A stretch of 64,000 bases of DNA from Hypholoma sublateritium FD-334 SS-4 (GCA_000827495.1 KN817531.1:570444-634443); one strand, 5' to 3'; positions 9,548 to 20,870 are shown, numbered from the stretch's first letter. Numbers and translations are program-made. Notes: a model not told the origin generated them from the letters alone.

Positions 9548-12500
9548 CTAAGGCCATCCGAAAGTTGAGTCCTGGTGGTGGCACTTGAGTTTATCTTTCG
9601 CATCCTGGACGGACCTCCAGAGCCCGCGACTCGTCATTCGCTTTTCCTCAACTTGAATCATACGAGCCAGCCCAGACGACGGGTCTAGACCCTGCTTAAG
9701 TTCCAGCACCTCAGATGCCGCACGGATCCCATCGTCGTGGCGCCCAAGCGTGCAGTACGCAATTCCGACAAATTGCAGGGCCCTGATCAGGGACGCGACC
9801 AGCGCTTTCCGTGGCTTTGCGCGTTCCCGCTCCATCTCAACCACCTCTTCCATGAGGCTGACGGCTGTAGTATAGTCCCCCAGTGCGAACGAAAAGCGCG
9901 CGCGCTTGGTGTCAATGACCTGGTGACTGTGCACGTCGGAGCCCGGCTCCTCGCCTCGAGCCACCTCCTCCCTCATCAGCGCCTCCTTCGCCTCACCCAA
10001 GAAAAGCAGCGCCTGTCCCACGTCGCCTGCGTCCGCCATCCCGTCGGCGAGGCTCAGGAGGGAGACGTATAGCATCGTGAGGCGGTTCGCCATGGTGTCC
10101 GACTGCGTCGCCTCGCGCTCCGTCACCAGCGCCTTCTGGCTCAGCTCGACGCCCTCCGACGCGGTGGCGATGGCGGCGTGCGGCTGCAGTGAGTATAGCT
10201 GGCAGAGCGTGTGCCCGCCGAGTGCCTGGATTAGCACGGTCGGGCTGCTGCTCGTGCCCGCGGCCTCGTTCTCGCGCGCGAAGGCCACTGCGTTTTCGGC
10301 AAGTTCGAGCGCCTCGACATATCGGCCTGCGTCCAAAAGGAGGTAGATATGCGTTGATGCTAGATTGTTGTATACGACGGTTTTCATCATGGTCAGACCC
10401 TGGGTGAAGAGGCCCTCGGCGACGTCCATTGCCTGCTGGCTGTATTTGAGAGCCTCGTCGATCTCCCCCTTGGTCCGGAAAAGGCTTGGCAATGCCATGA
10501 GGCACTGTAGATGGGAGATTCCGAGCATGGTATTACTCATGCCCTCGCCGTATGTGTCTTTCCAGCGCTTGAGGGCCCCCTCGAGGTATTGCGCCGCCTC
10601 CTCGATGTAGTCGTTCTTTTGAAGGATCGAGACATATTTATTCGGCGCTTGGGCATTCAGTAACTTGATTTTATGACCGAGCGACAATGCCCATTCGAAC
10701 AGATTTTCGATGCGGGAATTGACATCGCGTGCCCAAGCCAGCGCTTTGGTATCGTGCGTTTCCTCTAAGGCTTCCATCATTTTATCTAGAAGCTCCATAT
10801 GCTCGTCAATAATAGCTGCGCGATGCCAACGAGTTGATGTTTTCTCCAAAAATTGCAAGGCCTTGAATCCCTCCGATATACAGGCGTCGTGCTGCTTCAG
10901 AACAAAGTGGTTTTTACACAACATCAACGCCGCACGAAAGTATTTGATTGGGTTGTAATCAGGTATCATCGATTCCAGTGCAGAGAACTGTGCGGTCGCA
11001 TTTTTTGCTGCGTAGACGGCGTCTTGGAACCGTCCGCAGGAGAAATGGTATTCTGCGAGCACCGCGTAGTAGTCGCCTTCAATCTCCGAGGGAATCCGCG
11101 TGTTCTCGTGCATAACCACAGCCATGCTCCCAATATCCAGCATCCGCTTGTGAACCTGGAGAGCCCGCCTCTCCTTCCCTGCTCCGAGAAGAACGTCGCG
11201 CTTTGTGTAGAGGGCGGACATCAGCGGAAGAACATATCGTTGCGGGTCTATCTTGCCAAGTTCTGTCATTATGTTGACGTGCTCGTCTGCGTATTCCCAG
11301 TTTTCACTATCGGTGTTAAACGTACAGAGGTTTGGGAGGGAAAGAATGATAAAAACGCGAGAAAGGAGACCCCATATGCGCGACGATTCGGGGTAAAAGT
11401 TTGATAGGTGGTGCAAGACAGCTAGGGCGTTTTTTGCACTTGTACTTGACTCCACAAGTAGGCCGTTGTTCAGCTGGGTCTCTGAAAGCCTGACTATCAT
11501 TGAGGCATATGTGAATAGTGAATCGTGTGAGAAGTCCGTTGTTGGGGTCTTGATGACCGCGTCTTCATTCTCATCTTCGTTTGTGACTTCAAGTGGGCTG
11601 TCTGTGGGCATGATTTGAGGAACTGGGTTATCGAAGCCCAGAACATCTTCCATATGTCGAACGGAAGTCTCCGCCAACTCGAGCGCCCGCACGGACTCAG
11701 CTATATTTCTCGACCCCACAGAAAGATTCCGCGCTATTTGGAAAGCTTGAATCTCTTTCAGACCCGGAGTGTCCGGCATGGATTCGATAAGCGCCAGCGC
11801 TTGATCACTGATAAGATTAGATTGCTCCGCGTCTCCCATGTTGGACAGGCTGATTGACAGATTTGTAAGAGCGTCGACGAGACGACCTGACGTGTTGCTC
11901 CCGGGATGAACCGCGTCCATCGCCATCCAAAGTTCGACCCTGAGGTTGTTGACGGCCACAGTTTCTTCGAGCATCTGCAACCCGTTGAGATATACGGACA
12001 GATGGCTCAGCCCTATGTCTGCGCTGTGTACCCACGCCGGCGGCGGGGAGTACTCCGTGAGGTCGCGAATCTCATATGTCAGCGCAAGTGCCTCCCGGTG
12101 CACCGAGGCACTAGATGCGGCCCCTTGCCCGAGGAACCATGAAACGTTGACAGGGGGAACTTCCAGGTCGGCGGGGACGGTTGTGAACCAGCGAGTGGAA
12201 AGCGCTTGCACGGATTTCTCGAGAGTGTTAAGTTCGCGGCGGAGAAAGGCTTTGGAAAGGTCCTGCAGCGAGATGGTCTCTGGGATCCAAGTCATCGGCA
12301 TGGTGCTTGTTTCGGCAAACGAAAAGAGTCGCGCATCGGATACGCCGACCATAGCATGTATGTCCACACGCTGGTGCGCCTGTGTGATGCTGAGATTCGG
12401 GGCAGACACCGGCTGCTGTAGAGCGGTGTCGATTCGATTGACAGTGTCTTCGATTCGCATCTGGGATAGCGCCTGCAATTTCACGAACGAGGAACGCTTG

Positions 12501-13056
12501 AGCTCCGGAATGAGCTAGGATCTCCAAAATACGCACGAAGAATAGGCGGAACGCCTTGTCGACACGCTCCTTCAGCTCTGAGATCAATTCTTCCACCTTG
12601 TCGCGGTTCCAGAACGAATATACAGCAACCTTGAATTTGTCCCTCCTCTTCAATTTCACTGGCGGGATCAAGATTGCGCACTTGGTATACACATCCATCA
12701 TTTCTCTGTTGTGTACTATCAGTTGGCGCTATATTGGGGTGGTAGAGATCGATGCTTACTTCTTGAGATTGTTCAGCGATTGGCATAGTCCCCCATCCTT
12801 GTCGAGTTTCTCGAAATCACCCTTGTACGTCGCTCGCATTGCCTGCAAGATCTCCTGAATCTCTTCCATGAGCTTTTGAGCCTTTGCATAATTCGAAGGC
12901 AACTGTTCATCCAACATCTAGTCAGTACGTTAAGAAGCAGAGAGTGCAGTACGAGACCTTCGAAAATGCATCCTGGATGTTGTTTGCGACTTCTATTATG
13001 TCTTTCAGCGCTGTGGCTAACGCAAGAACAGACAGAGTAACGGAAAGTGGGTCCAT
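9548..13056 (-). CDS. Large TPR protein with MLKL/HeLo-like N-terminal domain
   Basis: Predicted protein of about 1,130 residues. The start ATG at 13056 opens with MDPLSVTLSVLALATALKD, the style of N-terminus seen on fungal NLR-like and MLKL_NTD-type four-helix domains. The following exons (KAQKLMEEIQEILQAM, KVEELISELKERVDKAFRLFF) are amphipathic helices with coiled-coil character. A single long exon of about 970 residues follows, made of degenerate tetratricopeptide-like helical hairpins, for example ALTNLSISLSNMGDAEQSN, YAVLAEYHFSCGRFQDAV, and YNNLASTHIYLLLDAGRYVE. No NACHT or NB-ARC P-loop is visible, so this is a helical-domain plus TPR architecture rather than a full NLR. The last intron before the long exon is uncertain: a 22-nt (12515-12536) or 34-nt intron restores the frame. 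The role is inferred to be an adaptor or cell-death/signalling scaffold. Confidence 0.65.
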
Positions 13057-13067
13057 GATAAGTGCCA

Positions 13068-13343
13068 CTAGTGATTCGGGTAGGACTCGGGAGAAGGCAA
13101 GTTGTAGGCAGGATCGAGCGTCGAGATCGCGGACTTCAAGCGTTGAACATGGAACGATACCGCCTCAACGCACGCCTCAATGTCAAGAGCATCAGAGTTG
13201 ACGGAGAGTTGAGAGCGGGCGGTGCCTGGCTCCGATGAGAGCATGGACACTTGAACGTCTAACGAGTCTAATAATAGAGTGTTTTGGGGGAAAATCGGTG
13301 TTCCGGCATCTGACGGTACACAAGCAAACCACAATATGCCCAA
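13068..13343 (-). other. Short coding-like frame upstream of the TPR gene
   Basis: An open minus-strand frame ending just before the TPR gene start contains DIEACVEAVSFHVQRLKSA, which could be a helix. It may be a remnant 3' piece of the adjacent broken TPR copy, a 5' UTR ORF, or chance. There is no recognised domain. Confidence 0.2.
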
Positions 13344-13407
13344 AATATGCCACGGCTATCGACTCCAATTTTTTGTTTACACTTGGCTCCTTGTTCTAAT
13401 ACCAAAC

Positions 13408-13990
13408 CTACTTCCATAGCTCGAACGAGTGGCTGGAATCTGGATGCGCAAACCCGCGCCATACAGGCCCATACTCCTCTAAGGACTCGAAAATTTGGGC
13501 CCTCGTGGGCCGAGATTCTCGTTCCCGCGGCCTCGCTTTTTTGTGCATGTGCCACTGCTTCTTGCTGTATTCAAGGGCATCGAGAAAACGACCCGCATCG
13601 CACAGCAGGTTGGCGTGCTTCACAGCTAGGCTGTTGTACGCAATGTGCTTCATCGTGTCGAAACCGCTACTGAATATCTCTGATTGAATAGCCTCCTGGC
13701 TGTAGTTGAGTCCCATATCAATTTCGCCTTTCATCCGTAAAATTCCGGTGAGTGTATTGAGGGACAGCAAGTGGGATATCCCAAGAATATTGCTTTTTGT
13801 ACTCTCGCCGTACGTGCCTTTCCAGCGCTTGAGCACGCTGTCAATATACTGTGTGGCCTCTTTGATCAGGTCATTGTCCAGGAGGATAGACACGCACGCG
13901 TTTGGCGCTTCAGCATTCTGAAAATGGATTTGTCGATTGAGCGAAAGCGCCTACACAAACAGTTTTATCCTGGAATTAATATTGCAGCTC
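13408..13990 (-). pseudogene. Truncated TPR paralogue with in-frame stop
   Basis: The frame reads close to an internal block of the neighbouring TPR protein. NINSRIKLFV-stop-ALSLNRQIHFQNAEAPN aligns with VNSRIENLFEWALSLGHKI, and LKRWKGTYGES with LKRWKDTYGEG. MKGEIDMGLNYSQEA aligns with TKGEIDEALKYSQQA. A TAG at 13951-13953 replaces the tryptophan codon (TGG) of the intact copy. Similarity stops at both sides (near 13990 and near 13500), so only about 150 residues of a protein of about 1,130 remain. After about residue 110 the frame reads unrelated sequence to its stop at 13408. It is a tandem duplicate that has decayed, or a fragment left by an unequal exchange. Confidence 0.75.
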
Positions 13991-14897
13991 ATTTTACTCG
14001 ATTCAGCTTCGATGCGAATGTTGGACAGAGTCTACGAATGTATCACGAGTCCTTTGGAGAACTTATCCACGGGTGCGTTGAATACAAAAGACTGACCAGA
14101 AAGAGCTTTCAGTGTTCGTCTAGCCGAGAAACAGACCGGGAAATCGTACATTGTTCGACAAGGATGAGGAATTCGAATACAGAGCAAGGTAAGATCTAGA
14201 AGGCGGTACAGAGGTTGCACAGAGGCTGCACTTCCTTCATTTCCAAACGAAGGGCAAACGAAGCGCGTCAGCGATGCGCCTCTTACGACGCGTTTGTGGC
14301 TCACCTATTTCACGTTTTGTATATCTGCATCATTTATGACTGCGAATTCAGTACGAAAACGAAAAGGCGCGCCTGTAGGCTGTGGAGGCTCCGTTCCGTC
14401 ATAGACAAGATAGAGACAAGCCAGAGTTAAGCCAGAGAACATCTGCAGCATCGTAGACAGTAGAGTTGGAACTAGACCACGCACGGACGTAACTTGCAAG
14501 CAACTTGGAAGTTCAAAGCAGCAGAAATCGTGGCTCGTGCGTGGTTCCTACAATGACGTAGCGCGAATAACACGTGACCGCTATAGAAATGGATGGAAAT
14601 TGAGAGATTGGGCGGTTGTCTCCGCGCCTCCACCTCTACGCAATTCCACAAGTTATAACCCTCACGAATGACCAACAGCTCCCCAGGGGCACGCCACTGC
14701 CCGCTATAAAACTAACTTTGCCTCCGGCTTTTATTTATTCTGCAAATCCCTTCCTTTCCCCAGTCCCAATTGGTCCCAACCAAACACGACCCGGATTTGA
14801 ACCAAGCCTCCTGCATTTCCACCTCGGAACGCTTTAGAATCCTATAGACTGACGACGAGAACGAGAATAACGCAAATAACGTGAAGAAGGTAGAAGG
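13991..14897. other. Intergenic, no supported gene
   Basis: No spliceable coding frame is seen. The last 200 bases serve as the upstream region of the Mpv17-family gene. Confidence 0.4.
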
Positions 14898-15903
14898 ATG
14901 GCGGCCCTCACCCTCGTGCGGGCTTATCAGCACTCATTTGACTCACATCCAAACACTACGCTCGCGTTCACCGGTGGATGTCTCAACGCGATAGGGGACA
15001 CAATGGCACAACTAGTGCAAAATACGGTGCGGACAGTGTCTTGAATGATCTCGCAGTCCCGTCTGACATGGTTGTGACTGCAGTGGGGCCGCGGCGACAT
15101 CGAGAAGCACCGCCAGTACGACTTCCAGCGCACGGCGCGCTTCTTCGCGTTCGGTATGGGTATCAGTGCGTATCATCTCTTGCTCAGTGATTCGTGGGTG
15201 CGTATCACTGATCAGCGCATACATCAGGCCCCATCATGGGACGCTGGAACCGGTTCCTTGAGAGACGTTTCCCTCTACGCTCGCTACAAAACACGAATGG
15301 AGTCTCCTTCGCAGCGCTCTCCAAGCGCGTTGCGTGCGACCAGCTTATCATGTGAGCCTCCTTCCTCTATTCCTTATCGTTCGCAGTGCTCAAGTCCACA
15401 CCCCCAGGGCACCGTGCGGTGTAAGATACTCTCCGCTTCGTAAGGCTGTCTCCAGCTGACCAACTCCGTCGGACACAGCTTGTCATATTTCTCGGTTCGA
15501 TGGGCATAATGGAGCGCCGCAGCCCCCGGCAAATCGGTGATCGCTTCCGCGATCTCTATCGCACAGTGCTGCTCGCGAACTGGAAGGTGTGGCCGCTCGC
15601 GCAGGTCATTATTTCTGTCATCGTCTACTGCTTGTAATGCCGACGGCTGACGTGTCATCTCGGCGGAATAGATGATCAACTTCCGATATATGCCACTGGC
15701 GTACCGTGTCCCCTTTTCGCAATCGTGTGGGATGGTGTGGACGCTTTATCTGTCGCTGCTGAGCTCAGGGTATGTCGTTATGTCCACTTTCCTGCATTGT
15801 ATTTTTAATTTCTCACGTCTTGTGAAGGGAGGATACGCGGCAAGATCGGCAGCTCGCTTTACAAAGAGAAGTGGAAGGTGAACAGGAGATGGCTGAATCA
15901 TAA
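14898..15903 (+). CDS. Mpv17/PMP22-family membrane protein
   Basis: Integral membrane protein of the Mpv17/PMP22/Sym1 family, which resides in the inner mitochondrial or peroxisomal membrane. The spliced model of about 200 residues has six exons. It starts MAALTLVRAYQHSFDSHPN, then TTLAFTGGCLNAIGDTMAQ, the family signature. RTARFFAFG, GPIMGRWNRFLERRFPL, RVACDQLIMAPCG, LVIFLGSMGIMERRSP, LLANWKVWPLAQ, MINFRYMPLAYRVPF and a final helix (MVWTLYLSLLSS) follow in the order known for the family. The junction after MAPCG uses the donor GTAAGATA and gives the correct phase. The C-terminus after the last intron (EDTRQDRQ...) is polar and less certain. Mitochondrial versus peroxisomal location cannot be decided from sequence alone. 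Confidence 0.85.
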
Positions 15904-17402
15904 TTACACTGTCGTCCGGTCTCTCATCCTCTCATTGTTTGACGTTCGTCATTTGGTCTGGACATATCACATTGCATATTGCATTCCCCATCCCCCCACT
16001 CATCTGCCTCATTTTGCTCATGGACATTGTTGATATTGCATTTGATTTCCGTAGCACTAAACGCGTGCCTACAACTTTGGTGCCGAACCATTTACTGTAC
16101 CACTAGATTTTTGTTTTTGTAGAGACGCGCGTCGTAATCTTGTTAGCCTAATATTTTTGTATCATAGTAGTTTTTTGATATATTGTCATCGTAGGGGCGA
16201 GGATCCATTGCTCCAGAGACCCAGTCGTCTACTTTTACTATCAAATCTTTTTGGGGCACTGAGGCCTTCGTGGCTAGGGGCACTATCGCGAGTAAGCGCC
16301 CATGGGCAATAACGGGCCGGAGTTGATCTGCACAGCCAGTCGCGTCGACGCGCGGCGCGGCCGCGCGCACTGAAGTTCTTTAACCGCATCTTCAGCCTGC
16401 ATTCTGTCTCATGTGCGAATCTATCAGCCATGTTATATCATTTGTATGCGCAAACTTTGACCTCGGGTATACCGTCACCGTGGTTCGTCTGACATGCGTA
16501 TTACTACTTACAAGTTCATTGTCTTCGACATTGGCCGAGGGCCCTTCAGTTGTTGGGCCCGGGGTAGCCTCAAGATAGGCCCGGACTCCGCATCCTAGAA
16601 TCGAAGCTTCAAAGATCATAGATGTACACTGCAAGTCAGGAATACTCGTACAATCCTTTATTTTATTGATTTCTGAGAACGGGTACACCGGCTCCTCGCG
16701 CATATTTACTGATATCTACTGTGCGGACCAACTGGCGATTGGTGTGTGAACGCACGAGTGAGTGAGTGGAATTTCTACTATTCCTCTATGTATTTTAGCT
16801 CAAGATTCATGCAGGTGAAGTGCAAGATGGTCATGGTGAAGATCTGACGTCCTGATTATATTATTTTGATGGTAAAAATACTGATCTATCGAATGCATAT
16901 ATGCGCTCATCATTCCCTCCAGACGGGTAAACGAGAACAGCTTGAATGAACGGCTATGAATGGTCGATGAAGTTACGGTGTTGGTTCCGATGAAGTTATC
17001 CGACACCCACTCAATTTCCATCATTAGCTCACAAACCAGCAACGAACATCAGGAAAAGTGAAGTTTGACTCCAGGTCTACAGGACGAAGAGAAATAACCT
17101 GAATTAATCAAGGATGATATTTATCGTGGAAGTTTCCTAGAAAACATTTGTTTTAGCCTTTGGGATCCGTGGCACGTGGGCCGGAATGATGGACGACAAC
17201 AAGCCTCGGGGTAACTTGGCCTTCATCTCCGTACCGCCTCGACAAAGTCTCGATTCCCGACGTCCTGCTCCCTCAGCACACACGCTCGCTCGCAGCAACA
17301 TTCCTTTCCTCCTGACCCACTTATCAACGGCGACGAATCACCAAACCACCTCCAATTTGACCCGATTAATACACCACCGAGCTCGCAATACGAACCCACA
17401 AA
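15904..17402. other. Intergenic, no supported gene
   Basis: Short frames on both strands lack domains and do not splice together. The final 200 bases are the CRH promoter/5' UTR. An upstream ATG at 17186 is in frame with the CRH signal peptide and would put a polar extension before it, so I prefer the ATG at 17403. Confidence 0.4.
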
Positions 17403-18988
17403 TGATCAAAGTTACTCTATTTACCGCCCTCCCCGTGCTTCTAGCGGCTTTCGCTGGCGTTGCAGAGGCCACATCATGGTGCGTCCAGCGAGCTATGGAG
17501 TATGAACGGCTGTGCTTAACTCTCTACCTCGGACAGCAACGCCACATCGCCGTGCCCTGCTAGCGCCCCCTGTTGTAGTGCGTACCTACCTCCTCAACAT
17601 TCCGCCCAAAACTGACAATCTGAAGGCGAATACGGCTTCTGCGGAACGGAAACTGTACGTAGTCTTCGCCTTGCACTTTGCACGAACCGCAGTTGACTCT
17701 GTTCGCTTGGACCCGCCTTCCTTCACAACCAACAGTTCTGCCTGGGAGGCTGCAACCCATTCGCATCGACGACGCTGGACTCATGCACGCCCGAGCCGCT
17801 GTGCAAAGACTCTACAGTGCGTACCTGACACCCCTTGCCTGCGTATAGCAGCAGGCTGATACCCGGCGCCCGCCCGCAGATGACCTTCACGGACCAGTCG
17901 CGCATCCTCACCAACGCCACCTTCTACGACGGGAACGTCACCGCCTACGGTACGCCCTCCTTCCCCTAGGCCAGTTGCACCCCGCTGACCGTGTGTGCGC
18001 CGACGCAGACTGGACCGTCGACAAGGGCAGCGTGCAGAACAGCAACGGAGCGCTCGCGCTTATCCTCACGGAGACGAACGGCGGCACGCGGCTCTCCAGC
18101 ACGCGCTTCGTGCACTACGGCACGATTACTACCACCCGTGAGTACTTTTGAATGGGCGTGCCCCTCCCGCGCCGTGTTGACATGCATCTGCCCCGCGACC
18201 AGTCAAGACGGGCCGCTGGGGCGGCGTCGTCACCGCGTTCATCACCATGAGCGACGTCAAGGATGAGATCGATTGGGAGTTCCCCGGTGCGAACACGACC
18301 GCGGGCCAGAGCAACTACTTCTACCAGGGCATCATTCGTGCGTCGCCTTGCTCTTTGGCCCACCACCTAATTGACCTGCCCATATAGCCGCTACCACCGC
18401 CGGCGGAACGTCCGGCGGCCTGACCGACACATACAGCAACTTCCACGCCTATACCGTGCGTCCGCTCCTGCCACACCCGTTAATCTACTAACCTCCGCCC
18501 GCGCGCAGCTCGACTGGCAGCCGGACACCCTCACCTGGTCCATCGACGGCACCGTCGTGCGCACGCTGCAGAAGTCCGACACCATCGACGCGTCCGGCGT
18601 CGCGCACTACCCGACCACGCCCGCGCGCGTGCAGCTCTCCATGTGGCCCGCGGGCATCAACGGCACGGCGGCGGGCACCGTCGAGTGGGCGGGCGGCATG
18701 ATCGACTGGGCGGACCCCGACTACGTCGCTGCGGGGGGGCAGTTCTACGCGCTCGTGCAGTCGGTCGATATCAAGTGCGCGGACGCGGCGGTGACGACTG
18801 TGACGGCGAATATGACGTCGTATGTGTATAGTGGGAACCGCTCGGCCGCGACGCCGACGATCCTGTACACGAACGAGTCGTCGATGCTCAATGGTGGCGG
18901 CCGCACCGCGCCCGTGGGCGGCTTGGGCGGCGCGCTGCTCGCGCTCAGCCTGGGGGCGATCCTCGCGGTGAACGCGGTGCTACTGTAG
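17403..18988 (+). CDS. CRH-type GH16 transglycosylase with chitin-binding module, GPI-anchored
   Basis: Cell-wall enzyme expected to crosslink chitin to beta-glucan outside the plasma membrane. It begins with a signal peptide (MIKVTLFTALPVLLAAFAG). A cysteine-rich CBM18-like module follows, spliced from three small exons (SPCPASAPCCS, EYGFCGTET, FCLGGCNPF). The GH16 domain holds the catalytic DEIDWEF motif in SDVKDEIDWEFPG, with later blocks YSNFHAYTLDWQPDTLTW, VQLSMWPAGINGT and GGMIDWADPDY. The C-terminus has a small-residue region followed by a hydrophobic tail (GGALLALSLGAILAVNAVLL), as expected for GPI attachment. The total is about 400 residues in eight or nine exons. The exons are GC-rich with strong third-position C/G bias, suggesting high expression. 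It belongs to the same architectural class as yeast Utr2/Crh, but I cannot assign an orthologue. Confidence 0.85.
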
Positions 18989-19007
18989 GCCTCTTCCTCT
19001 ATCTATA

Positions 19008-19185
19008 TACCATTTTCTCCAGGGCGTTTGTGCTGTGCGGTATTGATTATCTGCACCTGTGATAGTAATGTTGAGGTGTTCCTTCGAGTTGTGGAAAACT
19101 ATGTCTATATGTTATACCATCTTATACAATGATTAAATAAGGAAGTGTGTTGTGTGATGATCGCCAATGTCGTAAGTGTTTTCCA
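19008..19185 (+). repeat. Direct repeat, copy 1
   Basis: The segment from ACCATTTTCTCCAGGGCG to ATGTCGTAAGTGT is about 75-80% similar by eye to 20715-20870 in the same orientation. Shared blocks include TTGTGCTGTGCGGTATTGAT versus TTGTGTTGTGCGATATTGAT, TGTTATACCAT, TACAAT, AAGGAA, GTGTGTTGTGT, and GCCAATGTCGT. Copy 1 covers the 3' flank of the CRH gene and the region just before the proline-rich gene. Confidence 0.7.
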
Positions 19186-19242
19186 CAGTCATCACAACGT
19201 AAGTTGACGACCTTTGTAATCCCAAGCCCCCTGGCCGTCAAC

Positions 19243-20262
19243 ATGGAGGCACTTCCGCCGTCGCCCCCGCCGTCGCCCCCGCCATCCACTGGCCACCATT
19301 CCCCTCCGGGGCTTCAGCCTGACCAACGCCCTCTCAACCAACCACCCCATAATGAATACTCCCAAAACCAACCCTTTTACAACCCCCGCCAGGCGCCTTT
19401 TCCACCCGCCCCCTCGACACAACACTCCCTGAGCACAACCCCATTCCAGTCGTATCCAGACCCACCTGCGAACTATGGGATGTCTCAGGTACATTATACC
19501 CAGTCACAATTTTGGGCCCAGGGCTACGTCTCGGGATGCCCTCCAATGGGCCCAGCTCATTTCGGATCTGCTTCATCCGAGTCGCCACCTAACTGGGTGC
19601 CGTACTACCCGCAGTGGGGCCCTGGGTGCCCTGAAGGATATCCGCCCTACCTTGTTTACGAGCCGCTCGACGTCCAGTCATACCACCAGCCCCTCCTCCC
19701 GTCTCCGCCGTACCGGGCTCCGAGTCACACAGCGGACCCAGCTTACACGTCGGCCGGCGCAGCCTTGCAGCCGCAGCCGCAGGATACACAGCCGCCTCCG
19801 AGTCTGCAGCCCAGCTCCCTCGCCCGCGGGGCTCCTACCGCGGGGGAAATCTTTGCGTTTAACAATCGTTTACAGGCAAACCTCGAACGCTTTGCAGACG
19901 AATGCGAAGAGCGGCTTGCTTTGAATGACAGACGCATCAATTTTTTGGTCCATTCAGTCATAAGGATGAAAAGGGATCTTGAGGACATCATAACCCATCG
20001 TGAGGACATCAGGACCGATTTTGAGGACGCCAGAGCCCGTTTTGAGGACGTCAGAACTCAAGTCACCGGCCACCAGCGCGAGCTCACAGAACGTGAAGCG
20101 GAGTTGGAGGATCTTCGTACCGATACCAAAACGCTGGCCAGTCAGGTCGACAGTCTTCAACATGCTCACTCCGTCGACAAAGATATGTTGCATGACGTTG
20201 ACAATAAGCTTGCACTGTTAAAAGTTGGCCTGCGGCGTCGGTATCCTGACTTTCCCTATTAA
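19243..20262 (+). CDS. Proline-rich coiled-coil protein, function unknown
   Basis: Single-exon frame of 339 residues from ATG 19243. An in-frame ATG at 19147 would add 32 residues that come from the flanking repeat, so it is not preferred. The first 200 residues are proline-, glutamine-, tyrosine- and serine-rich low complexity (MEALPPSPPPSPPP at the start). The last 130 residues form a strongly charged coiled coil, starting near AFNNRLQANLERFADECEER. Within it, a heptad-based block repeats as REDIRTD/FEDARAR/FEDVRTQ, encoded by 21-bp tandem units near 19999-20060. I recognise no family, and proteins of this shape are common and fast-evolving in mushrooms. The lack of introns is unusual for this window and could indicate a recent or retro-derived gene. 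It is bracketed by two direct repeats. Confidence 0.6.
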   Translation: MEALPPSPPPSPPPSTGHHSPPGLQPDQRPLNQPPHNEYSQNQPFYNPRQAPFPPAPSTQHSLSTTPFQSYPDPPANYGMSQVHYTQSQFWAQGYVSGCPPMGPAHFGSASSESPPNWVPYYPQWGPGCPEGYPPYLVYEPLDVQSYHQPLLPSPPYRAPSHTADPAYTSAGAALQPQPQDTQPPPSLQPSSLARGAPTAGEIFAFNNRLQANLERFADECEERLALNDRRINFLVHSVIRMKRDLEDIITHREDIRTDFEDARARFEDVRTQVTGHQRELTEREAELEDLRTDTKTLASQVDSLQHAHSVDKDMLHDVDNKLALLKVGLRRRYPDFPY

Positions 20263-20714
20263 CACAGTGCTCTCTTCGCAAAATATCTATTCGGCTGACT
20301 GTTGAGCGTACTTCTTGAATATATACTTGGTTCAAGAGCTGAAACGAGGACTGCTGGATTGTAAAATGCAATGAGATAGCTTTGGAGTGCCACTAAAATT
20401 CAATGAGGTCGTACAAAATACAGGGGAAGTAATTATCCTATTTTACTACTGCAAACCACTCGAGTTCTGTATTTAAATTCGAGTCATATCGTACTCCTGT
20501 GTCGCCTCACGAGTCATCGATATCCTCGGCATCTGTCCTCTTCGTACTGCAAAGTGCGCACGTAGATCATAGTGCGCGCACTGTGCTGGCCCTGCGTGGT
20601 CCACCGCAGCGACCTGGGGCAACAGGTGGCTCCGCAACCTCGCCGCGATGCTGGCGATTCCCATGGAGCACGCTGCACTGCGGCAGTGGACGCACGATCT
20701 CGCCGGGTGAGTAA
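20263..20714. other. Intergenic between proline-rich gene and repeat copy 2
   Basis: No supported gene. The GC-rich block at 20570-20710 is open in several frames without recognisable content. Confidence 0.35.
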
Positions 20715-20870
20715 AATATACCATTTTCTTCAGGGCTTGTGTTGTGCGATATTGATCATCTGTGTTCGTACTGTGTTCCTTAGCGCACGGAAACTTTTGT
20801 CGGCCTGTTATACCATTTTGTACAATAGTTAAGGAAATGTGTTGTGTAGTGAGAGCCAATGTCGTGAGTG
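20715..20870 (+). repeat. Direct repeat, copy 2
   Basis: Degenerate copy of 19008-19185, placed just beyond the 3' end of the giant minus-strand gene. The two copies bracket the proline-rich coiled-coil gene, about 1.7 kb apart. Confidence 0.7.

Noticed and set aside
17186..17402. N-terminal extension of the CRH protein from an earlier ATG
   Set aside because: It would bury the signal peptide behind about 70 polar residues. The ATG at 17403 gives a proper secretion signal.
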